The notes: a model not told the origin generated them from the sequence alone. A stretch of 64,000 nucleotides of DNA from an uncultured Planctomycetia bacterium (GCA_937871505.1 CALMPF010000070.1:1-64000); one strand, 5' to 3'; shown: positions 8,157 to 17,695, counted from the first letter of the stretch. Numbers and translations are program-made.

Positions 8157-10244
8157 TCAGGCCGAGCCGTTCTGGAGCGGACGCGAGTCGCTCGGTCGCA
8201 GGCCGTACTCACCCCAGCGGCGGTCCACCAGTGAGCGCGTCGCGTCGTCCATCGCCAGAAGCGGCGGCCAGTCGCGGCAGGGCTGACCGTTGCGCGACTC
8301 GGCTCGGCTCTTGCTCGTCGCGTCGATGCCGAGGCGATGGGCGCCAGGCGCCGTGTCGCGGAGGAGGTCGCGCCCGGCGTCGCTGTTGCTGACCCAATGA
8401 AAGAGGATCGCCTCGGGGTCGGAGAGATCGACCGAGGCGTCCACCGCGATGGCGAGGTCGCCGATGCCCGGGGGCGCCGCGCGCCAGAAGGCCTCGATGG
8501 CCCGGAGCCCATCCCCCGCCAGACGCTTCTCGACGGCGAGAGCAACCAGGCGCCGACTCCACGGTTCGCACTGCGTGGCATCGCCGGCGACCGCAAAGGG
8601 GAACCCGAAGGCGCATCCGACGACGTTCTGCGGCGGGATCGCCGAGGGCGGCGGCGCCTCCGGGCGGCGATCGACCGCGACGCCGTCGACCTCCTCGCCT
8701 GGGATGCGGCGGGTGGCGTCGAAGCCGATCTTGCAGCCTGCGCCGAGCCGCGGCGCGGCGTGATCGAGGATGTCGAGCGGACCGTTGACGATCTCGACGT
8801 CGCGCCGGAAGTCGCAGCGTTCGAGGACCGCGCGCCAGACCGCGCGCTCGTCGTGCACGAGGACGTCGTCGTCGACGACGACGATCGTCTTGGTCCACGC
8901 CATCTGGCCCGCCCCCCAGATGCTGTGCATGACCCTTCGCGCCTGAAGCGGGTAGGCCTTGCGGATCCGGACGAACGCCGCATTGTGGAAGCAGCCGAAG
9001 CGAGGCAGGTGGTAGTCCTCGATGTCGTGGACCACCGTGCGCAGGAGCGGCAGGAAGACGCGCTCCGTCGCCTTCCCGAGGTAGTAGTCCTCCTGCGGCG
9101 GCAGCCCGACGATCGTCGTCGGGCAGATCGCGTCCCGCGCGTGGGTGATCGCCGTCACATCGACGACCGGATAGCGGTCGGGCAGCGAGTAGAAGCCGGT
9201 GTGGTCGCCGAAGGGCCCTTCGTAGACCGCGCCGGGTCCGAGCGGCTCGCCGGAGGCGTGATCCCAGCCGATGCCGCCTGCCTCGGTGCTGACCCAGCCC
9301 TCGATCACGATCTCGCTGTCGGCCGGGACGCGCAGCGGAACCGTCGCCGCCCTGACCATCGGAACGCCGCGGCCCGCGAGAAAGCCGCACATGAGCAGTT
9401 CGGAGATCCCCGGCGGAAGCGGCGCGGTGGCGCCGTACGCCATGACGCTGCTTCCGCCAAGGCAGATCGCAATCGGCATGGGCCGCCCCAGCCGCTTCCA
9501 GCTTCGCCAGTGCGCGGCGCCGTCGTGATGCATGTGCCAGTGCATGGCGAGCTGCGTGCGATTCACGAGCTGCGCGCGATACATGCCGATGTTGTGGCTC
9601 GCCGGTCGCGCCGCCTCGCGGTCGTCGGCGTGGATCGTGTGCATTCCGGCGAACGTGATGTAGCGGCCGCTTCCGGCCGCCGTCCCCGCTTCCGCCGGAC
9701 TCAGTCGACAGCCGACCGCCGAGGGATCGCCATCGAGGGGCCAGCACTTGAGGATCGGGAGGCGCGCGAGGTCGACTTCGCCGCGCGACGTGAGTCGCAC
9801 CACCTCCTGGCAGCGTCCACGGCGCACGCTTCGCGGCGGAATCAGAAGCAGCGGAAGCAGCTCCCGCGCGCGGGCGAGGAGCTCCCCGAGCGACCGCGGC
9901 GGCTGCGGCCGGGTGAGCGACGCGATCCGCGCGGCGATGGCCTCAAGCCCGCCGCGCTCCTCGACACCGAGGGCGATCTCCATCCGGCGGTACGACCCGA
10001 AGACGTTGGCCGCCACCGGGAAGTCGCACCCCGCGACGCGCTCGAACAGCAGCGCCGAACCACCGCAGTCGGCATGCCCGGGATCGAACGCGCGGGCCCA
10101 GCGGCTCGGACGGGCGCAGGGGGACTTGCACTGGCGATCGATGATCTCCGCGATCTCGAGGATCGGCGAGACCTCCGCGGAGATCCTGCACAGCTCCCCG
10201 TCGCGTTCCAGTCTGGCGAGCAGGGCGCGGAGGGTCGGGTACAT
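8157..10244 (-). CDS. UbiD-family prenyl-FMN-dependent decarboxylase
   Basis: The 695-residue protein begins MYPTLRALLARLERDGELCR, the conserved UbiD opening. The later family motifs are GMYRAQLVNRTQLAMHWHMH, ATAPLPPGISELLMCGFLAG and YEGPFGDHTGFYS, followed by CPTTIVGLPPQEDYYLGKAT. UbiD enzymes use prenylated FMN made by UbiX to decarboxylate aromatic or unsaturated acids, commonly in quinone synthesis. No ubiX or quinone gene is nearby, so the substrate is open. The Met at 10244 was chosen over a longer frame because the upstream extension is the antisense shadow of a dockerin-encoding gene. A ~150-residue C-terminal extension makes it longer than typical members. Confidence 0.85.
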   Translation of the reverse strand: MYPTLRALLARLERDGELCRISAEVSPILEIAEIIDRQCKSPCARPSRWARAFDPGHADCGGSALLFERVAGCDFPVAANVFGSYRRMEIALGVEERGGLEAIAARIASLTRPQPPRSLGELLARARELLPLLLIPPRSVRRGRCQEVVRLTSRGEVDLARLPILKCWPLDGDPSAVGCRLSPAEAGTAAGSGRYITFAGMHTIHADDREAARPASHNIGMYRAQLVNRTQLAMHWHMHHDGAAHWRSWKRLGRPMPIAICLGGSSVMAYGATAPLPPGISELLMCGFLAGRGVPMVRAATVPLRVPADSEIVIEGWVSTEAGGIGWDHASGEPLGPGAVYEGPFGDHTGFYSLPDRYPVVDVTAITHARDAICPTTIVGLPPQEDYYLGKATERVFLPLLRTVVHDIEDYHLPRFGCFHNAAFVRIRKAYPLQARRVMHSIWGAGQMAWTKTIVVVDDDVLVHDERAVWRAVLERCDFRRDVEIVNGPLDILDHAAPRLGAGCKIGFDATRRIPGEEVDGVAVDRRPEAPPPSAIPPQNVVGCAFGFPFAVAGDATQCEPWSRRLVALAVEKRLAGDGLRAIEAFWRAAPPGIGDLAIAVDASVDLSDPEAILFHWVSNSDAGRDLLRDTAPGAHRLGIDATSKSRAESRNGQPCRDWPPLLAMDDATRSLVDRRWGEYGLRPSDSRPLQNGSA

Positions 10245-10364
10245 CGCGGCGAGTGTACTGAGGCGTCGGCCGCGGCCGAAGGCCTGGGGCTCTCCGGACG
10301 GGCGGGCATGCATGGCGCGCTGATCGGTCTCCGACGGCGCCGCAGGATCGCGGCCGACCAGCGT

Positions 10365-10396
10365 GCGACCGCCCCGGCCGGGGCCGGGGCGGTCGC
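10365..10396 (-). terminator. Perfect 15-bp GC hairpin downstream of the DUF4397 gene
   Basis: GCGACCGCCCCGGCC (10365-10379) is the exact reverse complement of 10382-10396. It lies about 100 bp beyond the stop of the minus-strand DUF4397 gene and upstream of the ubiD-like gene. No U-tract follows on the minus strand. It is a likely transcription boundary or mRNA 3'-end structure. Confidence 0.5.
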
Positions 10397-10497
10397 GTTC
10401 GTGGGCATGAGGGAAGGAGAGACGCCCCGGCGCTCCAGCGCCCTTCGCTGAAGCGCGCGGACCCGAGATGGACTCTGCGCGGGAGTCCGTCGGGTAC

Positions 10498-11898
10498 TCA
10501 CGTCCACGAGGAGAGCAGCAGGCCGAGGTCGGCGCCGTCGACGACGCCGTTGCCGTCGAGATCGCCCGCGCCGGCGCGGCCCCAGTTGCCCAGCAGGATG
10601 CCGAGATCGGCGCTGTCGACGACGCCGTTGCCGTCGAGGTCGGCATTGCCGGGCTTCCCGGCGCCGACGTTGTCGACGACGATCACCGCCTCGAGGCCGG
10701 GCTTTCCGAAGGCGAAGCCCATCGCGAGGACCGTGTAGACGGTGTCGCTCTCAACGGCGATTCCGGGAAGCGGGAGGACGACGGTTCCCGTGCCCGCGAC
10801 GCGCACCTCGAGGTCGTACGTGCCGCCGGGCACCGCGAGGTAGTCGCCGACCTCGGTGAAGGCGATGTTGCCGAAGAGCACCGGACCGCCGTCGGCGAGC
10901 GCGATGTCGACCGCCGGAGCGTCGGGGGAGGCGTGCACGAACCGGATCCGAGCGTTCTCCGGATCGAGCGTGTTGTCGTCGATGAGGACCAGCGGCGCGA
11001 TCGACGCCAGTTCGCCGATGGCGACGATCGAGTAGTCGGTGCCCGAGTCGAGAGCGACCGAGGCCGAGATCACCGCGATGCCCGGGACGCCGGCGGGAGT
11101 GACCGCGAAGTCGTACTCGTCCGGCGGAAGCTGGAGGTAGGTCGAGGCCTGGGTGAAGGCGAGCGACGTGATCGCCGGAGCGCCGTCGACGAGCACGTCG
11201 ACTGCGGGCGCATCGGGAGAGGCGTGGATCGCGCGGACCCGCGCGGTGCGGCTGTCCACGAGCAGGAGGGCGCCGAGCGCGGGGTCGCCGGCCGCGAAGC
11301 CGGTTGCGAACGCGGTGTAGACCGTGTTGTTCTCGACGGCGATGCCGGGGAGTCCGAGCACCGGGATCATCGTCCCGGCGAGGCGGACCTCGAGGTCGTA
11401 GCTTCCGCCCGGAACCGCGATGTAGCCGCCGCTCTCGCCGAAGGAGACGTTGCCGAAGAGCACCGGACCTCCGTTGGCCAGCGCGATGTCCACCGCCGGC
11501 GCGTCGGGCGACGCGTGCACGAAGCGGATCCGCGCAGCCGAGGGCTCGAGCGCGTTGTCGTCGATGAGGACGAGCGGAGCGATCGAGGCGAGCTCGCCGA
11601 TCGCGACGACCGTGTAGTCGACGCCGCCGTCGAGCGCGAGGCTCGCGTCGATGACGACGATCTCGTTGAGGCCCGCGGGCGTCACCTGCACGTCGTAGGT
11701 GCCTGCCGGAAGGGACGCGTAGCCGGTCGCCTCGTTGAAGGCGAGATCGCCGAACGCGACGGCGCCGTCGACGAGCACATCGACCGCGGGCGCGTCGGGC
11801 GATGCGTGGACGACGCGCACGCGGGCGCTGTCGGCGAGCGCGGCCGAGCCGAGAGCCCCTGCCGCGACGAGAGCGCAGGACAATCGCAGGAAGTTCAT
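10498..11898 (-). CDS. Secreted protein with four DUF4397 domains and a dockerin-like C-terminus
   Basis: The 466-residue protein has a signal peptide (first ~22 residues, ending GALGSAALA). Four tandem DUF4397 domains follow, each opening with HASPDAPAVD (about residues 25, 127, 227 and 327). Domains 1 and 3 share VDVLVDGA and domains 2 and 4 share VDIALA(N/D)GGPVLFGN, so the array arose by duplicating a two-domain unit. The last ~50 residues contain two dockerin-like calcium-binding repeats (NADLDGNGVVDSADLGILLG; GDLDGNGVVDGADLG). A GAGAGGAG ribosome site lies at 11908-11915. It is an extracellular, probably surface-displayed protein; no enzymatic motif is seen. Confidence 0.85.
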   Translation of the reverse strand: MNFLRLSCALVAAGALGSAALADSARVRVVHASPDAPAVDVLVDGAVAFGDLAFNEATGYASLPAGTYDVQVTPAGLNEIVVIDASLALDGGVDYTVVAIGELASIAPLVLIDDNALEPSAARIRFVHASPDAPAVDIALANGGPVLFGNVSFGESGGYIAVPGGSYDLEVRLAGTMIPVLGLPGIAVENNTVYTAFATGFAAGDPALGALLLVDSRTARVRAIHASPDAPAVDVLVDGAPAITSLAFTQASTYLQLPPDEYDFAVTPAGVPGIAVISASVALDSGTDYSIVAIGELASIAPLVLIDDNTLDPENARIRFVHASPDAPAVDIALADGGPVLFGNIAFTEVGDYLAVPGGTYDLEVRVAGTGTVVLPLPGIAVESDTVYTVLAMGFAFGKPGLEAVIVVDNVGAGKPGNADLDGNGVVDSADLGILLGNWGRAGAGDLDGNGVVDGADLGLLLSSWT

Positions 11899-12209
11899 CT
11901 GCCTTCACTCCTCTCAGGAGAATGCCAGTGGCGTCGGGCCCCGATGGCCCTTCCGCGGGCGCACTGACGCCGTGCCACCGCGAGAGGATCGGCGCGCACG
12001 GTGCGTGCGGACGGCCCTCTGCGATGGTCTCGACGCCGACACGACGGCGACGCGGAACACGCCGGGAACGGGACTCCCTTCGCCCTCGATTCCGGGCGCG
12101 ATTCAGAGGCCGGCGCTGCGATTGCGCAAGGAGCTCGCGCGCCGCCGCGTCGGAGCGAGCCGCCGATCGAGCCGCGCGTCCCCGCTCCGCGCGCGGAGTA
12201 CGCTCGGCC

Positions 12210-13199
12210 ATGAGCGCGAAGAAGGGCATGATCGGCAGCCACCTCTCGATCGCAGGCGGGATGGCAGGCGCGCTGCGCGAGGCGGAGGCGCTCGGGCTCG
12301 ACTGCGTGCAGGTCTTCACCAAGAACCAGCGACAGTGGAAGGCGCCGCCGCTGCGCGAGGCGGAGCGGGACGAGTGGATCGCCGCGCTGCGGCGTCTGAA
12401 GTGGGATGACCTGGCCGCGTGGCGCACCGTCAGCCACAACAGCTACCTCGTCAATCTCGCCTCGCCCGACGGCGACGCGCGGGCCCGATCGATCGACGTG
12501 CAGTGCATCGAGCTCGAGCGCTGCGAGGCTCTGCGGATCCCCGGCTGCGTGATGCACCCCGGCGCGCATCTCGGCGAGCGCCCCGAGCGGCCGCGCGCGG
12601 CGAAGGCCGGGGATCGGACCGGGCCGCCGAACGGGACCATCGGCGCGTCCGAGCGGGCGGGGCTCGATCGCGTGGTCGCCGCGCTCGACGAGATCCACCG
12701 CCGCCTCCGCGGCCTCCGGACACTGACGCTGCTCGAGACGACCGCAGGCACCGGCACCAACCTCGGCGCGGACTTCGCCCATCTGGCCTTCGTGCGCGAT
12801 CGCGTGCGCGAACCCGAGCGGGTCGCGTTCTGCTTCGACACATGTCACGTCACCGCGGCGGGATACGACATGTCGACGCCCGCCGGGGCGGAGGAGACGT
12901 GGCAGCGGTGGGACTCCATCTGCGGTCTGGAGTCGATCCGCTGCGTCCACGTCAACGATTCCGAAGGCGCGGTCGGCTCCCGCGTCGACAGGCACGCCCA
13001 CATCGGGGAGGGTTGCTGCGGCCGGTCGTGTTTTCAGACGCTCATGAACCTGCCTGTCCTTGCGGGCGTACCCAAGATTCTCGAGACGCCCAAAGGAGAG
13101 GATGCTCGCGGGCGCCCGTGGGATCGGGTCAACGCCGGTCGGCTGAGGCGGATGATCAAGTCGACCCGGCCGACGCGACCAAGCCCACGGAGGGCATGA
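12210..13199 (+). CDS. nfo: Endonuclease IV (deoxyribonuclease IV, AP endonuclease)
   Basis: The 329-residue TIM-barrel enzyme starts GMIGSHLSIAGGMAGALREA and has the three-metal site motifs. These are the N-terminal GSHLS His, VMHPGAH, LLETTAG.GTNLG, FCFDTCHVTAAGYD, HVNDSEGAVGSRVDRHAHIG and ILETPKGED. It cuts DNA 5' to abasic sites in base excision repair. The ATG at 12210 was chosen because family similarity begins at once; the open frame further upstream is not protein-like. The stop overlaps an ATG of the next frame (ATGA at 13196-13199). The 310-bp gap before it separates it divergently from the DUF4397 gene. Confidence 0.92.
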   Translation: MSAKKGMIGSHLSIAGGMAGALREAEALGLDCVQVFTKNQRQWKAPPLREAERDEWIAALRRLKWDDLAAWRTVSHNSYLVNLASPDGDARARSIDVQCIELERCEALRIPGCVMHPGAHLGERPERPRAAKAGDRTGPPNGTIGASERAGLDRVVAALDEIHRRLRGLRTLTLLETTAGTGTNLGADFAHLAFVRDRVREPERVAFCFDTCHVTAAGYDMSTPAGAEETWQRWDSICGLESIRCVHVNDSEGAVGSRVDRHAHIGEGCCGRSCFQTLMNLPVLAGVPKILETPKGEDARGRPWDRVNAGRLRRMIKSTRPTRPSPRRA

Positions 13200-13399
13200 T
13201 TTCCGCTACCTTCCACGTCCCGCGCGAGCCGGTCCGACGCCGCCTCGCGCGTTCGTCGTCCGAGCGGAGTCGGCGGATCAGCCCCTCGGGCCCGGTTTCG
13301 GGCGAAGGGTCGGCGCCGCCAGTCGCCGATCGTGAAGACCGGTCGCCGCCCGCCGTCGGGCAGCGGCCTCCACCCGAACCTTCGCCGTACCTCTTCTCC

Positions 13400-14488
13400 A
13401 TGCGTGCCGCTTCCCAACCTCTGACCAACCCTGCTGCGGCGACTCGTGCCGTGGCCTTCGCCCGAAGGGCGGGGCGCGGAGGCAGGCGCGGGGCGCGTTT
13501 CGGCCGGGCAGCGCTTGCGGCGCTCGCCGTGGCGCTTGCGGGATGTCAGACCGAGCCTCGGACCTATGAGGATCGCACGGTCGCGGGCCCTTCGGCGTCG
13601 GCGCTCGAAGTGGATCAGGGACTCGTCTCGGCCAACGCCGCCCGACTCGCGGGCGACTACGAGCAGGCGCTGCGGCTGTTCCGCGAAGTCCTCGCGGTCA
13701 ATCCGACGCTGGTCGACGCCTACCTGGGCATCGGCGAGATTCGCATCGCCCAGGGCGACTACGCGGCGGCGGAGCCCGCCTTCGACCGCGCCGCGCGGCT
13801 CGAGCCGCGGAACTTCGCCGCCCAGTTCGGACATGGCCGCGTGCTCCAGGCGCTCGGGCGCTTCGTCGAGGCGATCCGCGCGTATCACCGCGCGCTGAGC
13901 ATCGATCCGGGGAGCTTCGAAGCGAATCTGAACATGGCGCAGACATACCTCGCCATCGACGACGCGCGCGGAGCGCTGGTCTACGCCGAGAAGGCCGTCG
14001 AGCTTCGGTCCGGAAGCGGTGACGCACGGCTGGCCCTCGGCAAGGCCTACGACCGACTTGGGCGTCCGCGCGACGCGATCACCCAGTTCGAGACGGCGCT
14101 CGAACTGGTCGATCCCTCCCCGGAGATCCTCTTCGGTCTCATCCGCGCCTACGGCGAGCTTCAGCGCTTCGACGAGGCGATGAACGCCGCCCAGTTCCTC
14201 GTGCGCATCGCGCCCAGCGCCAATGCGTACGAGCGGCTCGGCTGGGCGAGCTTCCGGGCGGGTCGGTACGACGAGTCGATGAAGGCCTACCGCGAGGCCG
14301 TCCGTCTCGATCCCGTCAACTGGCCCGCTCTCAACGGCGTCGGCGTCAACGCGCTCAACACGTGGCTGCTGAGCCAGCGCTCCAACGGTTCGGCGGCGCT
14401 CGAGGCCCGCGAGGCGTTCACGCGCTCGCTCCGGCTGAACCCCGATCAGCCGCGCGTCGTCAAGCTGCTGACGACCTATCAGATCTGA
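13400..14488 (+). CDS. TPR-repeat lipoprotein
   Basis: The 362-residue protein has a basic N-terminus, a hydrophobic stretch and a lipobox (LAALAVALAGC at about residues 40-50), so it is probably anchored in a membrane facing the periplasm. About eight TPR units follow, for example ANAARLAGDYEQALRLFREV, YLGIGEIRIAQGDYAAAEPA and LGKAYDRLGRPRDAITQFET. A longer start at 13196 overlapping the nfo stop is possible but would put 68 Arg/Pro-rich residues before the signal, so 13400 is preferred. TPR lipoproteins scaffold outer-membrane or pilus assemblies; no specific partner is visible here. Confidence 0.8.
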   Translation: MRAASQPLTNPAAATRAVAFARRAGRGGRRGARFGRAALAALAVALAGCQTEPRTYEDRTVAGPSASALEVDQGLVSANAARLAGDYEQALRLFREVLAVNPTLVDAYLGIGEIRIAQGDYAAAEPAFDRAARLEPRNFAAQFGHGRVLQALGRFVEAIRAYHRALSIDPGSFEANLNMAQTYLAIDDARGALVYAEKAVELRSGSGDARLALGKAYDRLGRPRDAITQFETALELVDPSPEILFGLIRAYGELQRFDEAMNAAQFLVRIAPSANAYERLGWASFRAGRYDESMKAYREAVRLDPVNWPALNGVGVNALNTWLLSQRSNGSAALEAREAFTRSLRLNPDQPRVVKLLTTYQI

Positions 14489-14674
14489 AGGCTCGCCCGG
14501 GCGGACGCGCTCTGGTCAGGCCTGGCCAGCGCCGCGCCGCACGTCCGACGCCGAGCAGTAGTCCCGCCGAACCGCGCTCAGCGCACGGGCTTCGCTCCGC
14601 GCCGGGTCTCGCCGAGGCAGTGGCGCTCGAACTCGCGCTCGTCCCGCTCCGAACCCGTCTGATCGATCCTGGTC

Positions 14675-15049
14675 ATGCCTGATCCGTCGCTGCTCATCTG
14701 CTTTCCGTCGCCCGCCGAGACCCCCTTCGTCGTCGAGCACGTCGCGGAGGAGTTCACCTCCGTCTGTCCGGTGACCGGCCACCCCGACTTCGGCTCGGTG
14801 ACCCTGCGCTTCTCGCCGGCCACGCGCTGCGTCGAGCTGAAGTCGCTCAAGCTCTACTGCCAGGGGTTCCGCAACGAGGGGATCTACTACGAGGCGGTGA
14901 CCAACCGCATCCGGGACGACCTCGTCAAGGCGATGGAGCCGCGCTGGCTCCAGGTGATCACGGAGTGGAAGGGGCGCGGAGGCATCCGCTCGCGCGTGAT
15001 CGCCGCGCATGGCGAGGTGCCCGCGGAGTGGCGCGGGCCCGCGCGTTGA
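14675..15049 (+). CDS. queF: NADPH-dependent 7-cyano-7-deazaguanine reductase (short type)
   Basis: The 124-residue protein matches the single-domain QueF fold, which reduces preQ0 to preQ1 in queuosine synthesis. FTSVCPVTGHPDFG carries the nucleophilic Cys and the conserved Asp. CVELKSLKLYCQGFRNEGIY followed by YEA carries the substrate-binding Glu. Where Bacillus QueF has His-Glu (FHE) this protein has Tyr-Glu. It lacks the ~25-residue N-terminal extension of the Bacillus enzyme. No other queuosine gene is adjacent. The preceding 185 bp show nothing recognisable. Confidence 0.88.
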   Translation: MPDPSLLICFPSPAETPFVVEHVAEEFTSVCPVTGHPDFGSVTLRFSPATRCVELKSLKLYCQGFRNEGIYYEAVTNRIRDDLVKAMEPRWLQVITEWKGRGGIRSRVIAAHGEVPAEWRGPAR

Positions 15050-15119
15050 TCGGTGCGCGATCCGATCAGTGCTCGATCGGCCTTCGCGCTCTCCGAGCCC
15101 GCGGGGACGCCGCATTCGA

Positions 15120-15174
15120 CTGGCACCGATCTGGCACCCGTTTGGCACCCGTTTGGCACCCGTCTGGCACTGCT
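15120..15174. repeat. 11-bp tandem repeat, five units (TTGGCACCCGT-like)
   Basis: Units CTGGCACCGAT, CTGGCACCCGT, TTGGCACCCGT, TTGGCACCCGT and CTGGCACTGCT follow each other in the gap between queF and the Nudix gene. No gene is seen in 15050-15271. Confidence 0.85.
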
Positions 15175-15271
15175 CTGACAACCCTCTCGCGCCCGTCTGG
15201 AACAGGCATGAGCCCGTTCTGATCGCGTTGGGGGCGGCTCCGCGCGGCCGCGCGCTCGGAGCGGGCCGCGA

Positions 15272-15814
15272 TCACGAGGCCGGGCTGGCCTCGGGGACCG
15301 CGCCGACCGACTCGACCAGTCTCCAGGTGAAGGGATCGACGGAGCAGTCGATGTGCGCCATGAAGAAGCCGCCCCTGTGTCGGCGGACGTTCGGCCACAT
15401 CACCGCGCGGTCGGTCTCGGGAATGGCCAGGGCGGCCACCTCGTCGACGGGAACCCACTCCATCCGCCCCTCGTCGAAGTCGTAGCGGGCGATCTCGTCG
15501 TGGCCGATCGGCCGGACGACCTCGAAGAGGAAGATCAGCCAGTGCGTGCGCCCGGCCGCCGCCGGATAGCCGCGCTCCGAGACGATGCCCAGCAGGCGGA
15601 GTTCGTCGTCGCGCAGGGCGATGCCCGCCTCCTCGCGGATCTCGCGCACGGCGCACTGATGGGGTCCTTCGCCCTCGCCGGTCTCGAGCTTGCCGCCGAT
15701 CGGCGAGTACATCCCCGCGTTGGGCTCCCGGAGTCGATGGAGCAGCAGAAGCCCGCCTGCGTCGTCGTACAGGTAGCAGAGGACGGCGATTCGATACGGG
15801 ACTGCGGCGCTCAC
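15272..15814 (-). CDS. Nudix hydrolase
   Basis: The 180-residue protein has a Nudix box, GGKLETGEGEGPHQCAVREI followed by REEAGI. It keeps the Glu residues that bind the metal but has two extra residues in the loop compared with the GX5EX7REUXEEXGU pattern. It starts with YRIAVLCYLYDDAGGLLLLHR, typical of MutT/8-oxo-dGTPase-like branches. It hydrolyses nucleoside diphosphate-linked substrates; the exact one is unknown. The GTG start at 15814 overlaps the dapA stop (GTGA), so it is translationally coupled to dapA. Confidence 0.85.
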   Translation of the reverse strand: MSAAVPYRIAVLCYLYDDAGGLLLLHRLREPNAGMYSPIGGKLETGEGEGPHQCAVREIREEAGIALRDDELRLLGIVSERGYPAAAGRTHWLIFLFEVVRPIGHDEIARYDFDEGRMEWVPVDEVAALAIPETDRAVMWPNVRRHRGGFFMAHIDCSVDPFTWRLVESVGAVPEASPAS

Positions 15815-16722
15815 GATGCGCTGCCCGCCGTCACCGGCTCGAGAAGGCCCGCTGCCGCAAGCAGCGGCCGGACCGACTCGAACGTCGCCTCCGAGCCGCG
15901 GCACATCGGCAGCCGCAGGGCGCCGCTGTCGCGCCCGAGCAGCTCCATCGCGGCCTTGACCGGGATCGGGTTGGTGTCCAGCGAGAGCAGGCCGCGACAG
16001 ACTGCGAAGAGGTGCCGGTGCAGCGCCCGCGCCTGCCCCCATCGGTCGGCGAGGAACGCGTCGCAGAGCTCCTGCACCGCCGCGGGGAGGAGGTTGGAGA
16101 CCACGCTGACCACGCCGACGCCGCCGACGCTCGCGAAGGGGAGCGTCATGGTGTCGTCGCCCGACAGGAGCGCGAGCTCGCAGCGCGAGACGATCTCGCT
16201 CGCGGAGTCGAGCGAGCCGGTCGCCTCCTTGATCGCGCGGATGTTGGGATGCGACGCCAGCCGCTCGATCGTCGCCGGAGCGAGCGCGACGCCCGTGCGG
16301 CCCGGGATGTTGTAGAGCACGACCGGCAGATCGGCGCTCTCCGCGACGGTCATGAAGTGGCGATAGAGCCCCTCCTGGGAGGGCTTGTTGTAGTAGGGGT
16401 TCACCTGGAGCGACGCGTCGGCGCCCGCCGCCGCGGCGAACGCGTGCAGGTGCGCCGCGTGGGCCGTGCTGTTGGAGCCCGCGCCCGCGATCACGGTGAG
16501 CCCGAGCGGCTTGGCGACGGCGATGGTCCGCGATATCACCTCGCGCTGCTCGCTCTCGGAGAGCGTCGGGCTCTCCCCCGTCGTGCCGCAGGGCACGACG
16601 CCGCTCACGCCGCCCGCCGCCTGGAAGCGCACCTGCTCGTCGAGGCGCTCGAAGTCGACGGCGCTGCCGTCCCGCGTGAAGGGCGTGACGATGGCGGTAT
16701 GGCACCCGCGGGGAAGGAACAT
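15811..16722 (-). CDS. dapA: 4-hydroxy-tetrahydrodipicolinate synthase
   Basis: The 303-residue TIM-barrel aldolase condenses pyruvate with aspartate semialdehyde in lysine and diaminopimelate synthesis. GVVPCGTTGESPTLSESEQR carries the Thr pair of the catalytic triad. VVLYNIPGRTG carries the Tyr, and IRAIKEATGSLD carries the Schiff-base Lys. Length and motifs are normal. It is the middle gene of a minus-strand run: pdxJ lies 36 bp upstream and the Nudix gene overlaps its stop, so the three may be one operon. Confidence 0.93.
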   Translation of the reverse strand: MFLPRGCHTAIVTPFTRDGSAVDFERLDEQVRFQAAGGVSGVVPCGTTGESPTLSESEQREVISRTIAVAKPLGLTVIAGAGSNSTAHAAHLHAFAAAAGADASLQVNPYYNKPSQEGLYRHFMTVAESADLPVVLYNIPGRTGVALAPATIERLASHPNIRAIKEATGSLDSASEIVSRCELALLSGDDTMTLPFASVGGVGVVSVVSNLLPAAVQELCDAFLADRWGQARALHRHLFAVCRGLLSLDTNPIPVKAAMELLGRDSGALRLPMCRGSEATFESVRPLLAAAGLLEPVTAGSAS

Positions 16723-16758
16723 GGGCTGAGTGTACGGCGGTGCGCGGCGCCGACTGCT

Positions 16759-17496
16759 TCAGCCCCGCATCGCCGCGATCATCTCCCGGACCGCTTCGCG
16801 CATGCCGACGAAGATCGCCCGGCTGACGATCGCGTGGCCGATGTGCAGCTCGCGCAGGCCGGGAAGGGCCGCGACCGCGCCGACATTGAGATAGCCCAGG
16901 GCGTGCCCGGCGTTGAAGCGCATCCCGGCGGCGACGATCGCGCGGCCTGCCGCGGCGATCAGCTCGATCTCCTCCGCGACGGCAGCGGCCGCGAGATCGC
17001 CGCCGTGTTCGCGGAACCGGTGGGCGTAGGGCCCGGTGTGGATCTCGCAGGTCTCCGCGCCGATCGCCGCCGCGGCCTCGATCTGGGCGAGGTCCGCATC
17101 GATGAAGAGGCTGGTGCCGATGCCCGCGTCGCGGAGCCGGGCGACCACCTCCGCAAGCCGTCCGCGCCCGGCGACGACGTCGAGGCCGCCCTCGGTCGTG
17201 ATCTCGGCGCGCCCCTCCGGCACCAGCATCGCCATCTGCGGCCGGATCGCCACCGCGATGCCGACCATCTCCTCGACCGCGGCCATCTCGAGGTTGAGCT
17301 TGACGGTGACGATCTCGCGCAGGCGCCGGAGATCGTGATCCTGGATGTGGCGGCGGTCCTCGCGGAGATGGACGGTGATGCCGAAGGCGCCGCCGAGCTG
17401 CGCTTCGATCGCCGCCCAGACCGGGTCTGGCTCGTCGCCGCGGCGGGCCTGGCGCACCGTGGCGACGTGATCGATGTTGACGCAGAGCGAAGGCAC
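16759..17496 (-). CDS. pdxJ: Pyridoxine 5'-phosphate synthase
   Basis: The 245-residue TIM-barrel protein opens LCVNIDHVATVRQARRGDEP, the PdxJ signature. FGITVHLREDRRHIQDHDL, VKLNLEMA, LFIDADLAQIEAA, EIHTGPYAH and VAAGMRFNAGHALGYLN then follow. It closes the pyridine ring from 3-amino-2-oxopropyl phosphate and deoxyxylulose 5-phosphate in vitamin B6 synthesis. It is transcribed away from phoU and sits just upstream of dapA. Confidence 0.94.
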   Translation of the reverse strand: MPSLCVNIDHVATVRQARRGDEPDPVWAAIEAQLGGAFGITVHLREDRRHIQDHDLRRLREIVTVKLNLEMAAVEEMVGIAVAIRPQMAMLVPEGRAEITTEGGLDVVAGRGRLAEVVARLRDAGIGTSLFIDADLAQIEAAAAIGAETCEIHTGPYAHRFREHGGDLAAAAVAEEIELIAAAGRAIVAAGMRFNAGHALGYLNVGAVAALPGLRELHIGHAIVSRAIFVGMREAVREMIAAMRG

Positions 17497-17695
17497 GCGG
17501 CGATGGTAAACGGTGCGTCGCCGCCGCGGATCCCGCGGCCGCCGAGCCGAGGGATCGCTCGGCGGGCGACGCCGCGTGCGCCCCTCCCGGATCAGGCGGC
17601 GCCCCTCTCCGCGCGGCGGCCTGCCTGGAGCGCTTCGCCGTCCGGCGCCGCGGCGGCGCGCTCCGGGGGAGTCGCCGCAGTCCTACCGTCCGGGC

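Noticed and set aside
8337-10451. 704-residue plus-strand open frame
   Set aside because: It is antisense to the UbiD-like gene, whose family motifs are unmistakable.
10468-11967. 499-residue plus-strand open frame
   Set aside because: It is antisense to the DUF4397 gene; its apparent repeats mirror the real repeats of that gene.
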